From: Deltaproteobacteria bacterium | Lineage (GTDB): Bacteria; Desulfobacterota; Desulfobulbia; Desulfobulbales; BM004 | DNA length: 6,690 bases | Assembly (NCBI GenBank): GCA_019312685.1 | Contig: JAFDCR010000200.1 | Location: 1-6,690, forward strand | Reading direction: 5' to 3' | In this document: positions 1 to 6,542 of the stretch, in pieces | How positions within the stretch are numbered: the stretch's first letter is position 1 | Layout: every line of letters begins with the position of its first letter | Position numbers and translations under genes: made by a program | Notes under the pieces: generated by a model | Database searches by the model: none | Told to the model about the DNA's origin: nothing | The model's input: the letters and a program-made list of their open reading frames with translations, nothing else

Positions 1-88
1 AAAGATAGGAGACGGCAAGATCTTTGTCCTGCCTGTTGAAGAGGTCGTCAGGGTAAGGACCGGCGAGCGGGGCATAGAAGCCATATAA
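1..88 (+). CDS. glnB: PII nitrogen regulatory protein, C-terminal end (partial)
   Basis: The reading frame starting at base 2 runs in from outside the window and ends at TAA 86-88, giving the last 28 residues of a PII (GlnB/GlnK) signal-transduction protein. The visible part has the PII C-terminal signature KIGDGKIFVLPV, followed by VVRVRTGERGIEAI. The two arginines of the RVRTGE stretch correspond to the ATP-phosphate-contacting arginines known in PII trimers. PII binds ATP/ADP and 2-oxoglutarate and is uridylylated on a T-loop tyrosine by GlnD. The T-loop lies upstream and cannot be checked here. The glnD gene follows after 21 bases on the same strand, which fits co-transcription of the modifier with its substrate. 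GlnB and GlnK cannot be told apart from this tail. The symbol glnB is preferred because of the glnD/glnA linkage and the absence of a following amtB. Confidence 0.9.
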   Translation, partial: KIGDGKIFVLPVEEVVRVRTGERGIEAI

Positions 89-109
89 CCTGTTTATTCA
101 GTTGAAATC

Positions 110-2728
110 GTGCAGAATAAAACGACTTATAATGTATCCGGCGGTTTAAACACTCCTTCAGGAATGATGCAGACAGCCATAGAACCAAACCACTTTACCG
201 GTCTTCGTTTTCGAAGGGTGGCACTGGATGCCTATTGGGAGCAAGGGGTAAGCGGCTATGCCCTGCTGCAAAAACATTCAGACTTTATTGACCATCACCT
301 GGCTGAGAGTTTTGCAGAAAACGCACCAGCAGGAGACGGATTTGCCTTGGTGGCCTTGGGAGGATATGGGAGAAAGGAGCTTTACCCTTTTTCCGATATT
401 GACCTGATGCTGCTTTATGATCCTGCGCAGAAAGATGAACTTGCAAGTCTGGTTGAGGCAATTCTGTATCCGCTCTGGGATACCGGCCTTGAGGTCGGTC
501 ATGCGGTCCGGACCCTGGAAGAGTGTATGGCCGATGCAAATGAGGATTTCTTTTTCAGGGTGGCAATGCTTGACGCCAGGCTGATTGCCGGGTCAACCGA
601 GCTGTTTGGAAAGCTGACAGCAATGTACAAAGATGCCTATATAGAAGGCAGGCGGCGGGAGTTTTTAGACGACATGCTGGAGCAACGCACCAAACGGGAA
701 AGAGACTACGGCCGCCACGCCTACCTTCTTGAACCGCATATCAAGGAAAGCTGCGGCGGATTCCGTGACATCCAGTCCATGATGTGGACAGCCCGGGTCG
801 TGTTCGGTTTGAAAAATCTTGCATCCCTGCATGAGGCAGGTCTTCTCTCCAAGGAGGAACTCGGCAGGTTTGAGCAGGCCCAGGATTACCTGGTCCGTAT
901 CCGCAACAGGCTGCATTATCTCAGCGACCGAAAAAACGACCAGTTATTTTTCGAACACCAGGAAGAAATGGCCAGGGCCTTTGGCTTTGTTAATGAAAAG
1001 GAGATGCTCGCAGTAGAGCATTTCATGCGTGAAGTCTATGGACATATGCAGACTGTATCCATAACTACGGACCTTTTCTTTGAGCATGTGGAAGAGGTGC
1101 TGGGGAGCGAAGAAGCCCCAAAAGCGGCAAAGACTCTTGAGTCCGGTATTGAGCTGCGTCACAATAGAGTTCATCTGGTGAATGGGAAACAGATAAAAAA
1201 AGAACCGAAACTTTTTCTGCGGCTCTTTTATCAGTCTGCCAAAACAGGGAAACCATTGCATTTCAGAACCCGAAAGGAAATCTCAGCCAACCTGCACCTG
1301 GTTGACGACAAGCTGCGCCATTCCCGCAGAAACGCAAAACTCTTTCTGGCAATTCTCCTTACATCAGATCCTTTCAGTGTTCTTGAAGAAATGCTGGATA
1401 CGGACTTTCTGGCCGCCTACATTCCTGAACTCAGCAAGGTTGCATCACTGGCCCAACATGATGTGTACCATGTCTATACGGTTGACCGCCACCTTATCCA
1501 GACCATTGCTGAACTGGCAAAATTTAGAAATGAAGAACCCAATATATTTGAAGCAGTCAATGCACCGCATGTCCTCTTTCTGGCCGGGCTGCTGCATGAT
1601 GTCGGCAAGGGCTTTGGTCACGGCCATGCAGACCGGGGAGCTGACATGGCCAGGCAGGTGGGGGAAAGGCTGGGACTGGAATCAGAGGAAGTTGCAATCC
1701 TTGAGTTCCTGGTCCGGAATCACATGTTTCTTTCTCACACGGCATTAAGGCGGGACCTTGAGGATGAAGAACTCATACTGCGCTGCGCTGTTAAGGTTCA
1801 TTCACCGGAACAGCTTGCCATGCTGTACCTCTTGACGATTGCCGATGCCAGGGCAACCGGACCGACGGTATGGAATGACTGGAAGGGTGCCCTGCTGCTT
1901 GAACTTTATTTGAAAATAGCCCTGTTGCTTGACAGAAAGGATTTTGCTGAACAGGAGCAATCAATCAGTGCAGAAATAGGGGCTCAATGGATCCGCGAGA
2001 AAGTTTCTGAACTGCTGCCGGAAAACAAAAAAATTAATTTTGATTTTTGTTCAGATGACTATTTACTCAGCTTCCCGCCTGAGATAATAGTGGAGCATAT
2101 AAAACATGCAGAAGAATTGGAGAGGCAGGATGTTCTGTTTTTCCATAAGCAGGGGCAGGAATCCTGGTCAATCCTGGTTATAACCAAAGATCGGCATGGG
2201 TTGCTTGCCAGGATTTTCGGGGTTTTGGCGCTACATAATCTGAACGTTTTGGCGGCAAAGATTTTCACCTGGGTCGATGGCACTGCGGTTGATACCATTG
2301 AAGTTTCTTCCACAATATCTGAAACCTATGAGGGACAGGACTGGGAAACCCTGGAAAATGAATTGCGACTGGCCGTTCAGCAGAGATTGGGGCTTGAGCA
2401 CCGTTTAAACCGGAAGTTGGCGCCTTTGAGGAATAAACCGCAGGGAGTTCAGCAGCGACTCGCGACCAAGGTGACCATTGATAATAAGGCATCAGAGCGA
2501 TACTCGGTTATCGAGGTGTTTACAGAAGACAGGATTGGAATTCTCTATGACATCACCAGAACGCTGACCGATTTCGGCATCAATATTTACCGGGCCAGGA
2601 TCGGTTCCAAGGCCGACCAGGTGGTTGATGTCTTTTACGTGCTTGACTATGACGGCAACAAGATAGATAGTCCGGATTTTAATAAAGAACTGCAACAGGG
2701 ATTGCTTTATGCAGTCTCAAACGCATAA
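110..2728 (+). CDS. glnD: Bifunctional PII uridylyltransferase / uridylyl-removing enzyme GlnD
   Basis: GlnD is the cytosolic glutamine sensor of nitrogen control. It adds UMP to PII when glutamine is low and removes it when glutamine is high. The 872-residue product is close to the roughly 890 residues of the E. coli enzyme, and all expected domains are visible. The nucleotidyltransferase motif GGYGRKELYPFSDIDLMLL is at residues 84-102, with metal-binding Asp96 and Asp98. The GlnD-type segment ending CGGFRDIQ is at about 207-222. An HD hydrolase domain spans about 450-580, with LLHDVGKGFGHGHADRGA at 494-511 (His496-Asp497) and Asp579 in IADARATG. Two ACT domains lie at about 686-760 and 798-870. 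Both catalytic centres look intact. The frame opens with GTG at 110 and no earlier start is possible, because the in-frame glnB stop lies at 86-88. No good Shine-Dalgarno precedes this GTG, so initiation may be coupled to glnB. ATG codons at 164 and 167 are alternative starts. Confidence 0.97.
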   Translation: MQNKTTYNVSGGLNTPSGMMQTAIEPNHFTGLRFRRVALDAYWEQGVSGYALLQKHSDFIDHHLAESFAENAPAGDGFALVALGGYGRKELYPFSDIDLMLLYDPAQKDELASLVEAILYPLWDTGLEVGHAVRTLEECMADANEDFFFRVAMLDARLIAGSTELFGKLTAMYKDAYIEGRRREFLDDMLEQRTKRERDYGRHAYLLEPHIKESCGGFRDIQSMMWTARVVFGLKNLASLHEAGLLSKEELGRFEQAQDYLVRIRNRLHYLSDRKNDQLFFEHQEEMARAFGFVNEKEMLAVEHFMREVYGHMQTVSITTDLFFEHVEEVLGSEEAPKAAKTLESGIELRHNRVHLVNGKQIKKEPKLFLRLFYQSAKTGKPLHFRTRKEISANLHLVDDKLRHSRRNAKLFLAILLTSDPFSVLEEMLDTDFLAAYIPELSKVASLAQHDVYHVYTVDRHLIQTIAELAKFRNEEPNIFEAVNAPHVLFLAGLLHDVGKGFGHGHADRGADMARQVGERLGLESEEVAILEFLVRNHMFLSHTALRRDLEDEELILRCAVKVHSPEQLAMLYLLTIADARATGPTVWNDWKGALLLELYLKIALLLDRKDFAEQEQSISAEIGAQWIREKVSELLPENKKINFDFCSDDYLLSFPPEIIVEHIKHAEELERQDVLFFHKQGQESWSILVITKDRHGLLARIFGVLALHNLNVLAAKIFTWVDGTAVDTIEVSSTISETYEGQDWETLENELRLAVQQRLGLEHRLNRKLAPLRNKPQGVQQRLATKVTIDNKASERYSVIEVFTEDRIGILYDITRTLTDFGINIYRARIGSKADQVVDVFYVLDYDGNKIDSPDFNKELQQGLLYAVSNA

Positions 2729-2824
2729 GAGGCTAAGAGGAAGGTAATAAGAATTGCATATTCAATTACAAAATTTTTCTGTTAGGAACATGAATAATTT
2801 AAACAAAAATAAAGGAGAGATACA
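2729..2824 (+). promoter_or_regulatory. glnD-glnA intergenic leader with strong ribosome binding site
   Basis: This 96-base AT-rich gap holds a strong Shine-Dalgarno, AAGGAG at 2812-2817, seven bases before the glnA ATG. That site fixes the glnA start. No terminator-like hairpin is seen after glnD, so read-through from glnB-glnD into glnA is possible. A separate glnA promoter is also possible, but none is convincing. A sigma-54-like GG at 2743-2744 and GC at 2756-2757 are 11 bases apart instead of the required 10. AT-rich stretches near 2791-2800 could act as a -10 element but lack a properly spaced -35. Confidence 0.6.
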
Positions 2825-4153
2825 ATGACCAGAAATCAAATTATGAAAATCATCAAGGATGAGAATGTCCAGTTTTTCAGACTGCAGTTTGTGGACATTT
2901 TCGGTTTCATGAAAAATGTGGCTATTCCCAAAAGCCAGATAGACAAAGCCCTGGATGGTAAAATGATGTTCGACGGCTCTTCCATTGATGGATTTGCCCG
3001 AATCAACGAGTCTGACATGTACTTGAAGCCGGATTTCGACACCTTCGCATTATTGCCCTGGAGGAAAAAGGAAGGCAGGAATGCTGCCAGGATAATCTGT
3101 GATATTTATATGCCTGACGGTACACCGTTCGTCGGTTGCCCCAGAGGAAACCTGAAGCGGGTCATGAATGATGCCAAGAAAATGGGTTATACGATGAATG
3201 TGGGCACCGAGGCCGAGTTCTTCCTGTTCAAGCGTGATGAAAACGGTGATGCCACCACAGAGACCCATGATACGGCTGGGTATTTTACTGTAGATACGGA
3301 TGACGAAGGCATTGACTGCCGCCGGGAGATCATCGAGACCCTTGAACAGATGGGTTTTGAGGTTGAAGCTTCCCACCACGAGGTTGCCGAGGGCCAGCAT
3401 GAGATCAACTTCAAGTATGCTGATGCAGTAACTGCTGCAGATAATACCGTGACCTTCAAGTGGGTGGTCAAAACCATTGCCAAGAAATACGGACTGCATG
3501 CAACCTTCATGCCCAAGCCGGTCTTCGGGATAAACGGCTCGGGTATGCACACCAACCAGTCGCTTTTTACCACCAAGGGTAAAAATGCCTTTGAGAGTAA
3601 GAAAGATGTAATGGGTCTGAGCAAAACCGCCTACCAGTATATTGCCGGTATTATCAAAAATGCCAGGGGATTTGCAGCTGTTACCAATCCATTGGTCAAC
3701 TCCTATAAGCGCCTGGTGCCCGGTTATGAGGCACCGGTGTATGTTGCCTGGTCCGGACCTAACCGGAGTGCCATGCTGAGGGTTCCTGCTGCCCGAGGCA
3801 TGAGCACCAGGGTCGAGGTGCGCTGCCCGGATCCCACCTGTAACCCGTACCTGGCCTTTGCCATGATGCTGAATTCAGGCCTGGATGGCATCAATAACAA
3901 ATTGACGCCGCCGGATTCAGTGGGATGTGATATTTATGGTATGTGCGATATTGACATGAAAAAGGCAAAGATAGCAAGCATGCCCGCAAACCTGAAAGAG
4001 GCAGTTGATGAGCTGAAGAAGAATCCCATTGCCAAGGAGACCCTTGGTGAGCATATCTTTGAAAGATATGTGGCTGCCAAGGAAGCAGAGTGGGATAACT
4101 ACAGGATCAGTGTTACCGACTGGGAAATCGACAACTACCTGAAGATTTACTAA
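2825..4153 (+). CDS. glnA: Glutamine synthetase, type I (GSI-alpha subgroup)
   Basis: This enzyme makes glutamine from glutamate, ammonia and ATP in the cytosol as a dodecamer, and is the main entry point of ammonia. The 442-residue product is collinear with the 444-residue B. subtilis GlnA and shorter than the roughly 468-residue enteric GSI-beta type. By alignment from memory, the metal and substrate ligands are present: Glu129 and Glu131 in GTEAEFFLF, Glu186, Glu193 in GQHEINF, His242 in GSGMHTN, and Glu331 and Arg333 in TRVEVR. The inter-subunit Asp50 of FDGSS and the flap Glu302 in VPGYEAP are also present. The NLYDLP-type adenylylation site is absent: the matching stretch near 370-390 reads IYGMCDIDMKKAK. 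Arg59 and Glu422 match B. subtilis Arg62 and Glu424, which are tied to glutamine feedback inhibition. The ATG at 2825 has an ideal Shine-Dalgarno, and the gene ends at a strong hairpin terminator. Confidence 0.98.
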   Translation: MTRNQIMKIIKDENVQFFRLQFVDIFGFMKNVAIPKSQIDKALDGKMMFDGSSIDGFARINESDMYLKPDFDTFALLPWRKKEGRNAARIICDIYMPDGTPFVGCPRGNLKRVMNDAKKMGYTMNVGTEAEFFLFKRDENGDATTETHDTAGYFTVDTDDEGIDCRREIIETLEQMGFEVEASHHEVAEGQHEINFKYADAVTAADNTVTFKWVVKTIAKKYGLHATFMPKPVFGINGSGMHTNQSLFTTKGKNAFESKKDVMGLSKTAYQYIAGIIKNARGFAAVTNPLVNSYKRLVPGYEAPVYVAWSGPNRSAMLRVPAARGMSTRVEVRCPDPTCNPYLAFAMMLNSGLDGINNKLTPPDSVGCDIYGMCDIDMKKAKIASMPANLKEAVDELKKNPIAKETLGEHIFERYVAAKEAEWDNYRISVTDWEIDNYLKIY

Positions 4154-4180
4154 AATTAAGAAGAGTTGTTTTGACTTTGA

Positions 4181-4217
4181 AAAGCCCGGGGAAGATTTAT
4201 TTTTTCCCGGGCTTTTT
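4181..4217. terminator. Bidirectional rho-independent terminator between glnA and the convergent nifA-like gene
   Basis: A GC core, GCCCGGG at 4184-4190, pairs perfectly with CCCGGGC at 4206-4212. The stem extends inward through a G-U pair and A-T pairs to a loop of about seven bases near 4195-4201, and outward through A-T pairs (4180-4183 with 4213-4216). On the + strand the stem is followed by TTTTT at 4213-4217, suitable for ending glnA, whose stop codon is about 30 bases upstream. On the - strand the run AAAA at 4180-4183 becomes the U tract, so the same hairpin can end the opposing gene, whose stop codon lies at 4247-4249. Confidence 0.9.
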
Positions 4218-4246
4218 CCTTCATGAAAATAAAGTCGATAAACGAT

Positions 4247-5806
4247 CTATTTCTTGATCTTGAACTTCTTGGGATCAATCCCGTACTGATGGATCTTGTA
4301 GTTGATGATCCGCAGGCTGGTGTCAAGCTCCCGGGCAGCCTTTGTCTGGTTGCCGCCGGTCCTTTTCAGGGATTCGACAATCAGTTCCCGCTCGAAATTC
4401 TCCACTGCCCCGGCCAGGGAAAGTGCCTGTTTTGAGTTGACACTCTCAGAAGTCTGCAGGCTGGGCGGCAGGTGAAAGCTCTTGATGGACTCCTCATCGC
4501 AGATGAGCACCGCCCGTTCAATGCAGTTCTGCAGTTCCCTTACATTGCCCGGCCAGTGGTACTGCAGGAGCAGGTCAATTGCCGGAGTTGATATGCGCCT
4601 TATCTCCTTTGCATTTTCTTCATTGTACTTTTTCAGAAAGTATTCAGTGAGCAGGAGGATATCGGTCCTTCTCTCCCTTAGCGGCGGCAGATATATCGGA
4701 AAAACATTAAGGCGGTAGTAAAGATCTTCTCGGAAATGCTTATCAGCTACAGCCTTTTCCAGGTCGCGATTTGTTGCAGTGACCAGCCGGACATCGCACT
4801 TGATCGGGGTTACGCCCCCCAGCCGCTGGAATTCCCGATCCTGGACCACCTGCAGCAGCTTTACCTGCACGGCATTGCTCAACTCGCCGATCTCATCGAG
4901 AAAAAGGGTTCCTCCTTCGGCAAGTTCAAAACGGCCTTTTTTCATGGCGTGGGCTCCGGTAAAAGATCCTTTTTCATGGCCGAAAAGTTCACTCTCAAGA
5001 AGCGTTTCCGGCAGGGCGGAACAGTTTACCACGATGAACGGCTTCTTGGCTCTGTTGCTGTTGTAATGCAGGGCCCTGGCCACAAGGGTTTTACCGGTCC
5101 CCGATTCTCCGCGTAGAAGAACCGTGGCGTTGGAGTCGGACACCCGGTGCAGCATTTCAAAAACTTCCTGCATACGGCTGCTGTTGCCGATAATGTTGGC
5201 AACCCGGTATTTTTCGGACAGTTCCTTTTTAAGTTCAATGTTCTCCTGGGTCAGTCTTTCCCGGTCTTCTTTTTCAGCCTGCACCCGCAGAACGGTCTGG
5301 GCGATAAGGCCGCTGAGAATGGTGAGATAGCGCAGTTCGTCTTCGTAATTCAGGTCTTCCCTATATTCGAGATCAATACTCAGCGCGCCCAGAATACGCT
5401 GATCATGCTTAATGGGTACACAGAGAAAGGAGTTCCGTTGTTTATTTAGATCTCCACGGGTACGGGTGCGGTTCAGAAACTGCGCTTCCTCCCCGATATG
5501 TGGAATAACTATAGGCTGGCCGGAGGCGACCACTCTACCGGTTATACCTTCGCCGATTTTGTATTTTCCCCGCTTTCTTGCCTCAGCCGGCATACCATGA
5601 GCCACCTCTATTTCAAGCTGACCTGTGAGAGGATTGATTATGGTAACAGTACCATTATACATATCTTTGCGTTCAGACAGGATCTCCACTATCCGTTCAA
5701 GGCTGATACGCAGATCAGTTGACGAGGCAAGCACCTTGGTAACCTCATACAGACAGGTAATGTCCTCCAATTCTTTGCTGATTGTTTCTTTTTTTGTCCG
5801 ATTCAT
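4247..5806 (-). CDS. nifA: NifA-type sigma-54-dependent activator (GAF, AAA+, Fis-type HTH)
   Basis: This is an enhancer-binding protein that uses ATP hydrolysis to open promoters bound by sigma-54 RNA polymerase. In NifA proteins these are nitrogen-fixation genes. Numbering here counts from the TTG at 5827; subtract 7 for the chosen start. An N-terminal GAF domain at about 26-182 contains IGEGITGRVVASGQPIVIPHI, the NifA-like LNRTRTRGDL and SFLCVPIK. A charged, probably coiled-coil linker spans 183-208. The AAA+ domain at about 210-445 has Walker A GESGTGKT at 240-247, the sigma-54 contact loop GSFTGA at 287-292, Walker B GTLFLDEIGEL at 306-316, and sensor II GNVREL at 427-432. A Fis-type helix-turn-helix covers about 490-516. 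ATG at 5806 is preferred; TTG at 5827 would add seven residues, and neither has a clear Shine-Dalgarno. There is no receiver domain, so it is not NtrC. NifA is favoured by the GAF sequence and PII neighbourhood, but a related GAF activator is possible. Confidence 0.85.
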   Translation of the reverse strand: MNRTKKETISKELEDITCLYEVTKVLASSTDLRISLERIVEILSERKDMYNGTVTIINPLTGQLEIEVAHGMPAEARKRGKYKIGEGITGRVVASGQPIVIPHIGEEAQFLNRTRTRGDLNKQRNSFLCVPIKHDQRILGALSIDLEYREDLNYEDELRYLTILSGLIAQTVLRVQAEKEDRERLTQENIELKKELSEKYRVANIIGNSSRMQEVFEMLHRVSDSNATVLLRGESGTGKTLVARALHYNSNRAKKPFIVVNCSALPETLLESELFGHEKGSFTGAHAMKKGRFELAEGGTLFLDEIGELSNAVQVKLLQVVQDREFQRLGGVTPIKCDVRLVTATNRDLEKAVADKHFREDLYYRLNVFPIYLPPLRERRTDILLLTEYFLKKYNEENAKEIRRISTPAIDLLLQYHWPGNVRELQNCIERAVLICDEESIKSFHLPPSLQTSESVNSKQALSLAGAVENFERELIVESLKRTGGNQTKAARELDTSLRIINYKIHQYGIDPKKFKIKK

Positions 5807-5850
5807 CGTTGTTTGGCTGTTTTTCAAAAATGTTTAAAATGGAAGACGGA

Positions 5851-5879
5851 AAGTTACAAAATTGTTAAAAGTTTGTCCA
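5851..5879 (-). promoter_or_regulatory. Weak sigma-70-like promoter candidate for the nifA-like gene
   Basis: On the - strand, TGGACA (bases 5879-5874) matches the -35 consensus at five of six positions. It is followed after exactly 17 bases by TAACTT (5856-5851), which is a poor -10 element with three of six matches. The pair sits about 45 bases upstream of the preferred ATG, a sensible distance. The poor -10 fits an activator gene with low expression, but chance matches of this quality are common in AT-rich DNA. Confidence 0.25.
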
Positions 5880-5952
5880 GATACTTTTAGGGGATAGAAG
5901 GTTAAGAAACAAATATATTTATTGATGGAACCGGATATGAAGATGGACAAAG

Positions 5953-5985
5953 CGGTTGACACCTTGCTTTGAAAAGGAATAGATT
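5953..5985 (+). promoter_or_regulatory. Overlapping sigma-54-like and sigma-70-like promoter upstream of yjbQ
   Basis: A perfect -35 hexamer TTGACA lies at 5956-5961. A partial -10, TAGATT at 5980-5985 (four of six), follows at an 18-base spacing. The same DNA contains GG at 5954-5955 and GC at 5966-5967 separated by exactly ten bases, with a perfect TTGCT -12 core at 5964-5968, as required for sigma-54. The -24 box is otherwise weak (CGGTTG instead of TGGCAC). Both readings point toward yjbQ, whose ATG is about 130-150 bases downstream. The sigma-70 reading is somewhat more likely, since yjbQ is not a known sigma-54 gene. Confidence 0.4.
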
Positions 5986-6117
5986 CAAAAATCCTGGGGC
6001 GCTCTATCCGGGCCCGTTGCATAATATTGATTCAGGAAGGAAAAAGTCTCACTTATGCAGTATTTAAAGATTGCTGTAAGGCGGTTAGTCACCAGTTTAA
6101 CCCAAGGGGGAATAGTA

Positions 6118-6513
6118 ATGAGCACAGGAACATTTTCAGTATCAACAGGTGCGAGAATGGAATTTGTAGACATCACTGGCCAGGTACAGAAGGAGGTTGA
6201 CGCATCAGGGGTGACTGACGGGGTATGTTATGTATACAACCCCCATACAACTTCAGGACTGACTATAAATGAAGGAGCTGATCCGGCTGTCCAGGATGAT
6301 ATTATCGGAGTTCTTAAAAAGGTCATTCCACGTGACTATCCTTACAGGCATATGGAAGGTAACTCGCCGGCCCACATAATGGCTTCGCTGATGGGCAGCT
6401 CTGTTACCGTATTTGTTGAAAACGGCAGACTGGTTCTCGGTACGTGGCAGAAAATTTTCTTCTGCGAATTTGATGGGCCGCGCTCAAGAAAAGTTATCTG
6501 TAGAGTTGTGTAG
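6118..6513 (+). CDS. yjbQ: YjbQ/UPF0047 family protein
   Basis: This small cytosolic protein of 131 residues is close to the usual family length of about 130-140. Family hallmarks are visible in order: NPHTTSGLTINEGADPAV at 41-58, HMEGNSPAHIMASLMGSS at 78-95, and the C-terminal GTWQKIFFCEFDGPRSRKV at 108-126. The conserved histidines (43, 78, 86) could form a metal or active site. Family members have been called secondary thiamine-phosphate synthase because some rescue thiamine-phosphate synthase mutants, but the physiological role is unsettled. The ATG at 6118 is chosen because AAGGGGG at 6104-6110 sits seven bases upstream. The frame is open back to an ATG at 6055, but that extension adds 21 residues outside the conserved family region. 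An unrecognised gene follows after 29 bases, probably in the same transcript. The nitrogen genes upstream give no hint of a shared function. Confidence 0.93.
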   Translation: MSTGTFSVSTGARMEFVDITGQVQKEVDASGVTDGVCYVYNPHTTSGLTINEGADPAVQDDIIGVLKKVIPRDYPYRHMEGNSPAHIMASLMGSSVTVFVENGRLVLGTWQKIFFCEFDGPRSRKVICRVV

Positions 6514-6542
6514 TTTTTCATACCACATGGGAAAGTCGGGAA

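Larger units (their letters stand above)
5807..6117. other. Divergent intergenic region between the nifA-like gene and yjbQ
   Basis: These 311 bases separate two divergently transcribed genes, and no convincing coding sequence was found in them. The half next to the nifA-like gene (5828-5930) is AT-rich, with a weak promoter candidate facing it. The centre holds overlapping sigma-70-like and sigma-54-like signals that face yjbQ. A short GC-rich palindromic patch (CGGGCCCG at 6009-6016) follows, and the region ends with the yjbQ Shine-Dalgarno. No TGT-N10-ACA site, the NifA upstream activator motif, was found by eye around the candidate promoters. Confidence 0.55.

Noticed and set aside
1302..1748. 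148-codon + strand frame inside glnD
   Set aside because: It is a frame-shifted shadow of the glnD HD-domain region. The glnD frame itself is uninterrupted and conserved.
2743..2757. Possible sigma-54 promoter upstream of glnA (GG ... TTGCA)
   Set aside because: The TTGCA core is good, but the GG and GC are 11 bases apart, whereas sigma-54 needs 10, and the -24 box otherwise does not match.
3050..3624. Long antisense frames (166 and 145 codons) inside glnA
   Set aside because: They lie opposite a highly conserved coding region and their products resemble nothing known; they are shadows of glnA codon usage.
4247..5827. NtrC identity for the - strand activator, as expected next to glnA
   Set aside because: There is no N-terminal receiver domain or phosphorylatable Asp pocket, and no histidine kinase gene nearby; a GAF domain takes its place.
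5994..6020. GC-rich palindromic patch as a terminator or operator
   Set aside because: The CGGGCCCG palindrome is short, no long stem forms around it and no T tract follows. It could be chance.
5834..6022. 62-codon open frame on the - strand in the divergent intergenic region
   Set aside because: It has no Shine-Dalgarno that I can see and a low-complexity, unfamiliar product, and it overlaps the candidate promoters.
6055..6117. N-terminal extension of yjbQ from ATG 6055
   Set aside because: The 21 added residues lie outside the conserved family region, and a strong Shine-Dalgarno sits just before ATG 6118.
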